DNA from: Multivorans sp965232105
GTDB lineage: Bacteria > Acidobacteriota > Thermoanaerobaculia > Multivoradales > Multivoraceae
NCBI GenBank assembly: GCA_965232105.1
Contig: OZ246956.1
Coordinates: 4,712,001-4,776,000, forward strand
DNA: 64,000 bases
Direction of reading: 5' to 3'
Part shown: positions 15,684-23,083 of the stretch, piece after piece
How the letters are laid out: each line of letters begins with the position of its first letter
Numbering within the stretch: the first letter of the stretch is position 1
Program-made: the position numbers and the translations under genes
The notes under the pieces: model-generated
Told to the model about the DNA's origin: nothing
What the model saw: only the letters and a program-made list of their open reading frames with translations
The model's database searches: none

Positions 15684-16772
15684 TTACGCTGGCGGCCCCG
15701 CGCCCGGGCGGTGGCCGTTCCCGCCGCGCCGCAGGCCCGCAGGCAGGCCGCCGGTCGGGTTCGGGTTCTTGTAGAACCGGGACTCAAGCACGCGCATCCG
15801 CCGTTTGTAGAGTTCCTTCTGGTCGGCGGCGACGCGGTCGAACGCTCTGACGAAGAAGCGGCATTGACGCGCGACGCTCCAGTCGTAGACGGGCAGGGTC
15901 TGGCGCAGAAACTGATCTTCCGTGAGTAGGCGGCTCGTCTGGACCGATCCGACTGGAAGCAGCTTGCGTTCGGCGTCATGTTCGGGAGCTCGCGCCAGGT
16001 CCACGACGAAGCCGCCGGCCACGAGCGCGACATCGAACAGGTAGGCGACCGTGCCGTCACCGTCGTACCAGCAGCTCGGGTGATCCAGTCCGTCGCCTCC
16101 CCGTGCCGCCGCCTGGGCCTCCAGCCGCTCGATCCGTTCCCGGGCTCGGCCGAGTTGGCCTGCAAGCACCGCCGGGTCCGCACTGGCCGCCGCGGCTTCC
16201 ACCTCGTCCCGGCTCTCGATCGCTTCCCGGACTTCGGCCGGGGACATGCCGCGTCGTGCGGCCGCGTTCATCGCCTCGGCCATGTCGCGGATCTCACCAG
16301 GCGTCGCCGCGAGGCCGGCCTCCTCCATCGCCTGTTCGAGCCCGGCGTAGGCATCGGCCGCCTCCACCGCTCGATGCGCCGCCAGCAGATCCTCGGCCTC
16401 GGCCGGCGACATGCGGCCGATCTCCGACTCCTGGATCCGTTCGACGACTTCCCGTACCGACGGCTCGGGGAAGGCCGTCTCGATCTCGCGCGCGAGTTCC
16501 CGCCAACGGTCCGCGTCGTGGTGCTCGTCCACCCGCTCCCGCAACACGGACCGGAGAGCCACCGGGTCCTCCGGCAGCGCCTCGTCCTGAAACAGAGTCT
16601 CGATCTGCCCGTAACGCACCAGCCTCTGTTCGGCGTCCTGCCGCCTCTCCGACTCGCGCGCCAGCAAGGCGGCCAGTGCCAGCAGCAGCACGAAGATGAT
16701 CAGGATGGCGATCTCGGCCATCGTCAGACCGAGGACGAGGCCCCGCGGGAACGTCCGCCCGCGGTTCGTCAC
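15684..16772 (-). CDS. Single-pass coiled-coil protein with MotB/ExbD/ZorB-like anchor and unknown C-terminal domain
   Basis: This 362-residue protein starts at a GTG (16772) that overlaps the TGA of the upstream gene (GTGA). One transmembrane helix (MAEIAILIIFVLLLALAALL, about 18-37) has a Glu at its start, where ExbD/MotB/ZorB proteins carry the ion-binding acidic residue. Residues about 38-235 are charged helix (ARESERRQDAEQRLV; EDLLAAHRAVEAADAYAGLE). The C-terminal domain (about 245-350) starts HPSCWYDGDGTVAYLFDVAL and contains FLRQTLPVYDWSVARQCRFF; I know no named family for it. It is predicted to be the stator/anchor partner of the four-helix protein encoded just upstream. Confidence 0.75.
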   Translation of the reverse strand: MTNRGRTFPRGLVLGLTMAEIAILIIFVLLLALAALLARESERRQDAEQRLVRYGQIETLFQDEALPEDPVALRSVLRERVDEHHDADRWRELAREIETAFPEPSVREVVERIQESEIGRMSPAEAEDLLAAHRAVEAADAYAGLEQAMEEAGLAATPGEIRDMAEAMNAAARRGMSPAEVREAIESRDEVEAAAASADPAVLAGQLGRARERIERLEAQAAARGGDGLDHPSCWYDGDGTVAYLFDVALVAGGFVVDLARAPEHDAERKLLPVGSVQTSRLLTEDQFLRQTLPVYDWSVARQCRFFVRAFDRVAADQKELYKRRMRVLESRFYKNPNPTGGLPAGLRRGGNGHRPGAGPPA

Positions 16773-17974
16773 CAGGCGCCCCAGCCCTGCGCCCGCCGCC
16801 GCTCCCGCACCTCCTCTTCGGCGACAGCGTCGAGCCGGTCCGCCATCCGCAGCAGAGACCGGTTCATCGCCTCCATCCGCTCCGGCGCATCGTGCAACTG
16901 GCGCCTCGCCGCGGCGAGCTCGCTCACGACCGCGCGCGTTCCCTCGCTGTACCGGTCGATGTGGGCTCGCAGAGACACGAGCGCCTCCGTGGCGTTCCTG
17001 AAGCCGTTCGCCGCCCGCGCGTTCGCCTGGGAGAAGCGACGGTTCTCTTCGAGGATCTCCGCCAGGCGCGCCACCGCGCTCTGGTTCTGTTCCATGACCC
17101 GCAACTGACCCGCCTCCAGTCGACGCAGGCCCTCCACCACGGACAGGAACTCCCTCGCCAGACCCTGAAACTGCCGGGATGTCGGCTCGATGAGTTCCTC
17201 GATGAACTCGCGCCGGAAGTCGACGGAGCGGAAGTGTTCCAGCATCTGCCGCAGCGAGTCGCTCACGCCCTGAGCCTCGGAAACGAAGAGTTCCCGCTGG
17301 GCCTGAATGTCCGCAACCGCCGCGGCGGCGGACGCATCGACCTGGGCAACCCGCTCCCGGAGCGCTCCGAACCTCGCGGCGCCCCCTTCGAGCTGTTCGA
17401 TCTGTCCCTCGAGCGACGCGCCGGCGGCGCTCACACCCTGATCCAACTGCTCGAACACCCGCTTCGCTTCGGTCCGGAACTGTTGGAACTCGTCGATCGA
17501 GTACTCCATCTCCGCTCGCAGGCGGCGATTCGCGCGCGCCAGGTCCTCGCGGGCCCGCGACTCGGCATCGGTCGTTGCTTCGTCCTGCGGCTGGTTCAGG
17601 AGGATGCGGCCCGCGAGCCCGAGGATCGTGCTGGTGAGGGCGAGGCCGAAGTTCGTGATGATCGCGCTCGTCGCGCCCTCCGTGTTGAACTGGTAGAGGG
17701 AGATGGCCAGCGAAATCAGCGTGTAGAGAAAGCCGAGGTAGTAGAGGTTGTCGCCGGCGAACTCGTAGCGCGGACGCAGATCGGGCCACTCGACCAGCAG
17801 CAGGGCGTAGGTCCCCATCAAGAGGACCGGCAGGACGACCGCCAGGACCGGACTGTCGCTTAGCGACTTCATCAACAGGATGGCTACTGCGCCACCGAGA
17901 AAGAAGCTCAGGAACAGACCGCGGCCGCTCGGCAACTCGGGTCCAGCGGGCGGGCGGCGGGACCCCGGCGCCAT
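16769..17974 (-). CDS. Four-helix membrane protein with long coiled-coil tail (MotA/ExbB/ZorA-like topology)
   Basis: This 401-residue protein has four transmembrane segments (about 20-36, 43-62, 78-95 and 105-126). The last two read LGFLYTLISLAISLYQF and TNFGLALTSTILGLAGRILL, echoing the TM3-TM4 pattern of MotA/TolQ/ExbB and ZorA proteins. Residues about 135-395 are an almost uninterrupted helical, heptad-like region (ANRRLRAEMEYSIDEFQQFR; FVSEAQGVSDSLRQMLEHF), predicted cytoplasmic as in ZorA. The ATG overlaps the upstream TGA (TGATG), so translation is coupled. With its downstream neighbour it could form an ion-driven 5:2-type motor. Fold similarity is inferred from topology, not from a database search. 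Confidence 0.7.
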   Translation of the reverse strand: MAPGSRRPPAGPELPSGRGLFLSFFLGGAVAILLMKSLSDSPVLAVVLPVLLMGTYALLLVEWPDLRPRYEFAGDNLYYLGFLYTLISLAISLYQFNTEGATSAIITNFGLALTSTILGLAGRILLNQPQDEATTDAESRAREDLARANRRLRAEMEYSIDEFQQFRTEAKRVFEQLDQGVSAAGASLEGQIEQLEGGAARFGALRERVAQVDASAAAAVADIQAQRELFVSEAQGVSDSLRQMLEHFRSVDFRREFIEELIEPTSRQFQGLAREFLSVVEGLRRLEAGQLRVMEQNQSAVARLAEILEENRRFSQANARAANGFRNATEALVSLRAHIDRYSEGTRAVVSELAAARRQLHDAPERMEAMNRSLLRMADRLDAVAEEEVRERRRAQGWGAW

Positions 17975-18816
17975 CAGTTCACGCCGTCGATGCGAGCGAC
18001 GCGATTCAGAGTGCCTCCCTGGTCCTCGATCCACCGCTCCCAGAAGTCGATCAGGCCGCGGGCGCCGTCCAGACGCTGGTGGGCGGCGCGTTGCACGAAC
18101 AGGACCTCGACCGCGGTCCCCCGCAGGTCGGTGCTCAGTGCATCCGCGCCGACCGTCGCGGCGAAGCCGTCATAGTCGACCGCCTGGCGGAAGAACGAGA
18201 GATTGTCCGTGTTCTGCATCAGGTCCGACACGAGGATCAGACGTTTCGGAAGATCCGCGTACTCGTGCCGGCCGAGAACGGAAACCGCCACGCTCTGCAC
18301 GCTCTCCATGAGCGGCGACGTGGGCGCCTCCTCGCGGCCGAGGAGGTCCGCAAAGAGGCCCTCGAGCGGACGTTCGAATCGCTCCTCCAGTCGGCGCCGG
18401 ATCAGCCGCGGGTTCTCCGTCCACTCGCTCGCGGCCTCGGGGTCGCCCGGGTGGCAGACCGAAAGCAGCGGGTCGCCGATCTCACTTCCGACCGGTTTCG
18501 CCTCGTAGGCCAGGACCATCTCGTCCTCCCGGCTGCCTGCTAGGTACTCGTCGAGGTGCGCGAGCACGTCCGCGCGGCTGATCGCGCCGACCTGGTCCGT
18601 CACGTCGACGAGGATCGCGGTCAAAGCCGCCGGTCCGCCCTCCGGACAACCCGTCTCGGCGTCACGGTCCGGCGGCTTCGGCGCGAAGATCGTGTAGCGC
18701 GCGCCGACGGCCAGCAGAACGAGCAGGACGACCGCGACCGTTCCTCCCAGAAGCGCGTCTCGCGGCGAGAGGTCTCCGCGCCGGGAGCGGCGACGACGGC
18801 GTCTACGGGCCGGCAT
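17974..18816 (-). CDS. Membrane-anchored VWA-like protein
   Basis: This 280-residue protein starts with an extremely basic segment (MPARRRRRRRSRRGD). One transmembrane helix (about 21-40, GGTVAVVLLVLLAVGARYTI) follows, then a soluble domain of alternating strands. AILVDVTDQVG (Asp71) and RLILVSDLMQNT correspond in position to strands 1 and 4 of von Willebrand A domains. The classic MIDAS DxSxS is not conserved (DVTDQ), so metal binding is doubtful. Its first 14 bases overlap the gene upstream and its stop overlaps the gene downstream, placing it firmly in the operon. It probably acts as an adaptor on the periplasmic face. Confidence 0.65.
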   Translation of the reverse strand: MPARRRRRRRSRRGDLSPRDALLGGTVAVVLLVLLAVGARYTIFAPKPPDRDAETGCPEGGPAALTAILVDVTDQVGAISRADVLAHLDEYLAGSREDEMVLAYEAKPVGSEIGDPLLSVCHPGDPEAASEWTENPRLIRRRLEERFERPLEGLFADLLGREEAPTSPLMESVQSVAVSVLGRHEYADLPKRLILVSDLMQNTDNLSFFRQAVDYDGFAATVGADALSTDLRGTAVEVLFVQRAAHQRLDGARGLIDFWERWIEDQGGTLNRVARIDGVN

Positions 18817-20191
18817 CGACCGCGGGCACCTGGCCGGGCGAACGTGTGCGAGAGATCGAACCCTCCAGGTCCAGCCGCGACTGGGTCTGCTCCCACTCCT
18901 CGTGCACGCGGTGGAGCGCCGCCTCGTATTGCCGGTTCAGGGGATCCAGATCCACCTCCCCGACCAGACCCGCGTCGCGGCGTTCCCGGTGGGGCGCCGG
19001 CGGCGCCATCGTCCAGGGTGCGGCGTGGGCCTCGGGATGGCCACGATCGAAACGCACCGAACGGTTCGCTTCCCGGTACTCCTCGATCAGCATCGTCCCG
19101 AAGCGCTGCAACTGCTCGACATGGGCGTCGAATGCCGCCAGCAGCTTCGCCTCGCTCTCCGCCGCCCGCCGCCGCTCGACAGGCTGGCTCTTCGCTTGGT
19201 GGGCCGTACGCCGGATCGCGTCGAGGCCCTCTTCGCGGATTGTCCGCAATTGGTCGACCACGTCCTGCCAGAGGTCGTCATGGTCGGCGCGGGCGTCCTC
19301 CATCTTGCGGTGCTTCCGGGAGTAGCCGGGATAGGCATCGCCGAAGAGCTTGCGGCCGTCGAAGAAGGCGACGCCGGAGAAGAAGAAGCCGAGCACGAAC
19401 AGAAGCCACGACTCCGCGTCTTGCAGCCCCAGCGGCGAGGCCTGGAAGCGGCTCAGAGCCTCGGCGCCGATGTTCTCGCTCAGATCGGCCGAGGCGTCCC
19501 GGAAGTGCGCGAGTCCGAGATTGAGCACCAGCGCAGTGCCGAGCCAGCCGAGGATGCCAAGCACGCCCACTCCCTTGAGGAGCAGGCTGATGTGGCTTGC
19601 ATAGCGACTGACGGGTCCGAAGAAGAGTGCCGGCAACACCAGGTTCACGACGCTGAAACCGAGCGCCAGCCCCCATCCGCCGACCAGCCCGCCCTCGCTG
19701 CCGACGGCAAGGAAGGCGCCGTTCAGACCGCTCTCGACGACGAACAGGAGAACCACGAGTCCGATCAGGATCGCCGTCGTGCGCGGACTCACGTAGTCCG
19801 GCTCCCGGTCCAGCCCGTTGCGGTGCTTGAAGTCGAAGAAGTCCCGCCGCTTGCGCTCGAACTCGTGCAGGCTCGCCTTGAGCGCCTGCAGTTCGCTCTG
19901 CTCGACCTCCCGGAACTCTGTCGCCGCCTTGCGCGCCGACGATTCCAGGTCGCCAGCGAGCACCGCCTGGTCGAGCTGGTCCAGGTGACGGTCCACCTCC
20001 TCGAGTTGCGCGTCGCGCACCTGTACCGCCTCGTTCTTCTTCGCCTCGACGTACTCCTCGATCTCCGTCTGGCCGGGGTCGTCCGTCGCGGTCAGCGGCG
20101 GCATGCCGCGCTCTCCCGCCTGACGTCCCAGCCGTTCCGGCTCGATCTCCGCGCGCAGATCCTCGATCAGCAGTTCCGGGAAGACCTTCAT
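18803..20191 (-). CDS. Polytopic membrane protein flanked by coiled coils, first gene of four-gene cluster
   Basis: This 462-residue protein has a long charged N-terminal helical region (about 40-125, including EEYVEAKKNEAVQVRDAQLE and FREVEQSELQALKASLHEFE). Four hydrophobic segments follow (about 139-162, 170-192, 200-228 and 260-278). A second helical tail comes next (KMEDARADHDDLWQDVVDQL; EAKLLAAFDAHVEQLQRF), and the C-terminus is hydrophilic. No family is recognised. The ATG at 20191 lies 18 bases after the PQQ dehydrogenase stop, with GGAAG available as ribosome binding site. All four genes could therefore be read from the dehydrogenase transcript or from a promoter inside it. Confidence 0.65.
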   Translation of the reverse strand: MKVFPELLIEDLRAEIEPERLGRQAGERGMPPLTATDDPGQTEIEEYVEAKKNEAVQVRDAQLEEVDRHLDQLDQAVLAGDLESSARKAATEFREVEQSELQALKASLHEFERKRRDFFDFKHRNGLDREPDYVSPRTTAILIGLVVLLFVVESGLNGAFLAVGSEGGLVGGWGLALGFSVVNLVLPALFFGPVSRYASHISLLLKGVGVLGILGWLGTALVLNLGLAHFRDASADLSENIGAEALSRFQASPLGLQDAESWLLFVLGFFFSGVAFFDGRKLFGDAYPGYSRKHRKMEDARADHDDLWQDVVDQLRTIREEGLDAIRRTAHQAKSQPVERRRAAESEAKLLAAFDAHVEQLQRFGTMLIEEYREANRSVRFDRGHPEAHAAPWTMAPPAPHRERRDAGLVGEVDLDPLNRQYEAALHRVHEEWEQTQSRLDLEGSISRTRSPGQVPAVDAGP

Positions 20192-20209
20192 CGCCGGCTG
20201 AGGGCTTCC

Positions 20210-21955
20210 TTACTCCACCGGCAACGCGAAGGTGAACAGCGCCCGGCCGGCGGCGATCGTCACATGCTGCTGCCCGCCGGCCTCGTAGCTGATCGGCGCC
20301 GCGAAGACGTTGCCGCCCAGGCGCCGATGCCAGAGCTCCTCACCGGTCTCGGCGTCGAGGGCGTAGAAGATGCCCGCCACGCTGCCGCCGAACACCAGGC
20401 CGCCCTGCGTGGCGAGCAGGCCGGACGTGGACCGGGGCTGCACCTGGTACTCCCACATGCGGTCGCCCGTCAGCGGATCGATCGCGCGCACCGCGCTGAC
20501 GTACTGGTCGCCGGGCCCGGCCGCCTTGCCGTAGCCGCCGACGAAGAGCTCGCCCTCTTCGTACTCGGCCTCGGCCATGTAGTAGAGCATCTCCGCGTCG
20601 TAGGCCTGAATGTAGAAGAGGCCGGTGTCGGGGCTGTAGCTGGGCGAGAACCAGTTCGCGGCGCCCCCGATCGTCGGCGCGACGAGGGTTCCCTCCTCGC
20701 TGGGGAACATGTTCGGCACCCGGATCGGCCGGCCGGTGTCCTGGTCGATCCCCTCGGCCCAGGTCTGGCGCGCGAACTCGCGCGCGAACAGGAACTCGCC
20801 CGTCTCGCGATCCAGCAGGTAGAAGAAGGCGTTGCGGTTGGCGAAGGCCATCAGCTTGCGCTGCTCGCCCTGGTACTCCGCGTCGAACAGGATCGGCACC
20901 TGGCAGGCGTCCCAGTCGTGGACGTCGTGCGGCGTGAACTGGAACGTCCAGATGATCTCTCCCGTATCCGGGCGGATCGCGAGCACCGAGTCCGAGTGCA
21001 GGTTGTCGCCCTCGCGGACCTCGCCGTTCCAGTCCGGACCCGGATTGCCGGTTCCCCAGTACAGGAGGTCGAGTTCGGGGTCGTAGGAACCGGTCATCCA
21101 GGTCGGCGCGCCGCCCGTCTTCCAGGAGTCGCCCTCCCACGTCTCGTTGCCGGGCTCGCCGGGCCCGGGAATCGTGTAGGTGCGCCAGCGGAGCTCGCCG
21201 GTGTCCGCGTCGTAGGCGTCGAGGAAGCCGCGGATGCCGTACTCGCCGCCGCCGATGCCGGTGATCACCAGGTCGCGGATGACCATCGGCGCGGCGGTGA
21301 TCGACTGGCCCGTGCGCGGGCTGCCCACCTCCGTGTCCCAGATCGCCGCGCCGGTCTTCGCGTCCAGGGAGACCAGGTGCGCGTCGATCGTGCCCATGTA
21401 GAGCCGGTCGCCGCGAACGGACACGCCCCGGTTCTGCTTGCCGCAGCAGAGGGCGAGCTGGTCCGGCAGCTCGTGAGCGTAGGACCAGTACCGCCGGCCG
21501 GTGCGCGCGTCGAGCGCGATGACGACGTTGTCGGCCGTCGTCGCGTACATCACTTCGTCGATCACGAGCGGCGTCGTTTCCAGCCGACCAAGGGTCGGCA
21601 TCTGATGGACCCATCGGAGCTGGAGTTCGGCCGCGTTCGAACGGTCGACCTCGTCGAGGCGGCTGAAGCGCTGGCTGTTGAATTGGCCCGAGTACATGAG
21701 CCAGTTGCCCGGTTCATCGGCGGCCGCCTCGAGCCGCTCGTAGGACACTTCCGTCTGGGCGGAGACGCCCGCGGCCGCGGCGAAGATCGCCACAACGGCG
21801 AGGATGCCGGTCCGCCCTATCGGAGCCGGCGCTGCGCGCCGAATGCCGGCCAGAACCCGCGTGGCGCGGGACGCGCCACGCGTGAACCAGTCCGTGCGCC
21901 CGTCCGTCGGGTGCACGGATGACCGCCCGGCGCACCCAGTTCCTGACTCGATCAT
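20210..21955 (-). CDS. PQQ-dependent alcohol dehydrogenase (quinoprotein, methanol/ethanol type)
   Basis: This 581-residue periplasmic eight-bladed propeller oxidises alcohols with PQQ. Markers include NWLMYSGQFNSQRFSRLDEV, the adjacent-cysteine disulfide LCCGKQNRGV over PQQ, WGTGNPGPDWNGEVREGDNL, the catalytic region FTPHDVHDWDACQVP, and the closing blade GGNVFAAPISYEAGGQQHVT. An Asp two residues after the catalytic Asp (DWD) is the arrangement associated with lanthanide-using enzymes. The hydrophobic signal segment (ILAVVAIFAAAAGVSAQ) is preceded by about 35 residues encoded by an in-frame dispersed repeat. Starts available are ATG 21955 or GTG 21958, two to five bases after the cytochrome c stop. 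The cytochrome is the probable electron acceptor. Confidence 0.92.
   Translation of the reverse strand: MIESGTGCAGRSSVHPTDGRTDWFTRGASRATRVLAGIRRAAPAPIGRTGILAVVAIFAAAAGVSAQTEVSYERLEAAADEPGNWLMYSGQFNSQRFSRLDEVDRSNAAELQLRWVHQMPTLGRLETTPLVIDEVMYATTADNVVIALDARTGRRYWSYAHELPDQLALCCGKQNRGVSVRGDRLYMGTIDAHLVSLDAKTGAAIWDTEVGSPRTGQSITAAPMVIRDLVITGIGGGEYGIRGFLDAYDADTGELRWRTYTIPGPGEPGNETWEGDSWKTGGAPTWMTGSYDPELDLLYWGTGNPGPDWNGEVREGDNLHSDSVLAIRPDTGEIIWTFQFTPHDVHDWDACQVPILFDAEYQGEQRKLMAFANRNAFFYLLDRETGEFLFAREFARQTWAEGIDQDTGRPIRVPNMFPSEEGTLVAPTIGGAANWFSPSYSPDTGLFYIQAYDAEMLYYMAEAEYEEGELFVGGYGKAAGPGDQYVSAVRAIDPLTGDRMWEYQVQPRSTSGLLATQGGLVFGGSVAGIFYALDAETGEELWHRRLGGNVFAAPISYEAGGQQHVTIAAGRALFTFALPVE
21841..21940 (-). 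repeat. Dispersed palindromic repeat inside the 5' end of the PQQ dehydrogenase gene
   Basis: This is a near full-length copy matching 1615-1712: ATGCCGGCCAGAACCC, GTGGCGCG with CGCGCCAC, GAACCAGTCCGTGCGCCCG, and a GGCGCACCC end. On the minus strand it is translated in frame between the start codon and the signal peptide of the dehydrogenase, giving the DGRTDWFTRGASRATRVLAG stretch. The start codon sits directly after the upstream gene's stop, so the repeat appears to have inserted after translation initiation signals were in place. Confidence 0.85.
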
Positions 21956-21960
21956 CACGA

Positions 21961-22905
21961 TTACTCCGGCCGCAACGAGTAGAGGTAGGCCACCAGATCG
22001 TCCAGATCGCGACCGCGGAAGAAGCTGCCGAGCGGCGGCATCAACGATGCCTCGGGTTTCTCGATCGCTGCCAGGTCCGCCTTCTGGAAGGACCTGAGGT
22101 TCTCGAACTCGTCGAAGAGCTGGATCGAGTAGCGGTCCTCGTTCCGCAACACGCCGCGCACGATGGCGCCGCTCTGCGTCCTGACCTCGACCGTCCTGTA
22201 GGTCCTGTCGATCGCTTCAGAGGGCTCCGCGATCGAAGCGCGGATGTGGTCGGGCGCGCGGCGCCAGCCCAGATCGCTGAGGTCGGGGCCAAGCCGGCCG
22301 CCCGAGCCGTTCAGCCGGTGGCAGTCGGAGCAGGAGCCGCGGCTCATGTACAGCATCCGGCCGCGTCGCGGATCGCCCGGCACCTCTTCCTCGCCGCCGC
22401 CCCGGCTGAGCGAACGCACGTAGGACACGACCTGCCAGATCGACTTGTCCGGCTGGTAGATGCCGCCCATGCCGGTGTTCGAGATGCCGGTCAGGATGTT
22501 CCGGAACAGCGCGGCATCGCTGCTGCCGTGACGGAAGACGCCGCGGGTCAGGTCGGGCCCGTCGCCGCCGGTGCCGTCCGCTCCGTGGCAGAGCGAGCAA
22601 CTGCGCTGGAACACCTTGGCGCCCGCCTCGACATCCGCTTCGGTGGTGTGGGGATTCTCCTGAACGCGGTCCTGGAGCGCCTTCGAGAGCACGTTCTGGG
22701 CGGCCAGGCTGTCGGCCCACCAGAGGCTCGACGCGAAGACGACTACCGCCAGTGTGAAGGACTGGGTGCGCCGGCCCTCTGGCCGGCATCCGGCGCGCAA
22801 GGTCCGAAACCGGCAGCCAGAAGACCTCCGGCTGCACAGGGTAGCGGTACGGGGACCCGCTGTGCGAAAGAAGCCCCGCCCGCGTGCCGATTCGACCGGA
22901 AACAT
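21961..22905 (-). CDS. Secreted diheme cytochrome c
   Basis: This periplasmic c-type cytochrome has two heme-binding motifs, CSLCH (in FQRSCSLCHGADGTGGDGP) and CSDCH (in RGSCSDCHRLNGSGG). The signal peptide is SFTLAVVVFASSLWWADSLA. The C-terminal half (DRTYRTVEVRTQSGAIVRGV and following, to LDDLVAYLYSLRPE) resembles the heme-domain tails found with PQQ dehydrogenases and membrane-bound dehydrogenase subunits. It ends two bases before the dehydrogenase start and probably takes its electrons. The start is uncertain: ATG 22905 gives a long leader that includes a short-form dispersed repeat (22761-22805), while a TTG inside the repeat would give a normal-length signal peptide. Confidence 0.85.
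   Translation of the reverse strand: MFPVESARGRGFFRTAGPRTATLCSRRSSGCRFRTLRAGCRPEGRRTQSFTLAVVVFASSLWWADSLAAQNVLSKALQDRVQENPHTTEADVEAGAKVFQRSCSLCHGADGTGGDGPDLTRGVFRHGSSDAALFRNILTGISNTGMGGIYQPDKSIWQVVSYVRSLSRGGGEEEVPGDPRRGRMLYMSRGSCSDCHRLNGSGGRLGPDLSDLGWRRAPDHIRASIAEPSEAIDRTYRTVEVRTQSGAIVRGVLRNEDRYSIQLFDEFENLRSFQKADLAAIEKPEASLMPPLGSFFRGRDLDDLVAYLYSLRPE
22761..22805 (-). repeat. Short-form dispersed repeat upstream of the cytochrome c signal peptide
   Basis: Plus-strand ACTGGGTGCGCCGGCC then CTCT then GGCCGGCATCCGGCGCGC forms a GGCCGGC-type hairpin. It matches the copy at 38266-38311 almost base for base. On the coding strand it is open in the cytochrome frame and lies directly ahead of the signal peptide. 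Confidence 0.75.
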
Positions 22906-23083
22906 GCCATCGAGCGTAGCACTGCGTTTCGCCCGGAAGCCGAAACCCGAAGCCCCGATCGCCGTATAGTCGGGTACTGTCGAAACCACCTCAGTCACCG
23001 AGTGCAACACCCTGAGCTGTAAACGCATCCGGCGGCCGCCGTGTTTCCACGAACACGTTCAAACCCGCTCTCGAGGACCAGTC

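Noticed and set aside
15684..17789. 701-codon minus-strand frame for the last gene of the membrane operon
   Set aside because: The first 339 codons overlap the upstream four-helix gene and are arginine-rich. The GTG at 16772, directly coupled to that gene's stop and followed by the transmembrane anchor, is the credible start.
18902..21922. 1006-codon plus-strand ORF
   Set aside because: It lies antisense to the first gene of the membrane operon and the PQQ dehydrogenase, has no domain pattern and is arginine/valine-rich shadow sequence.
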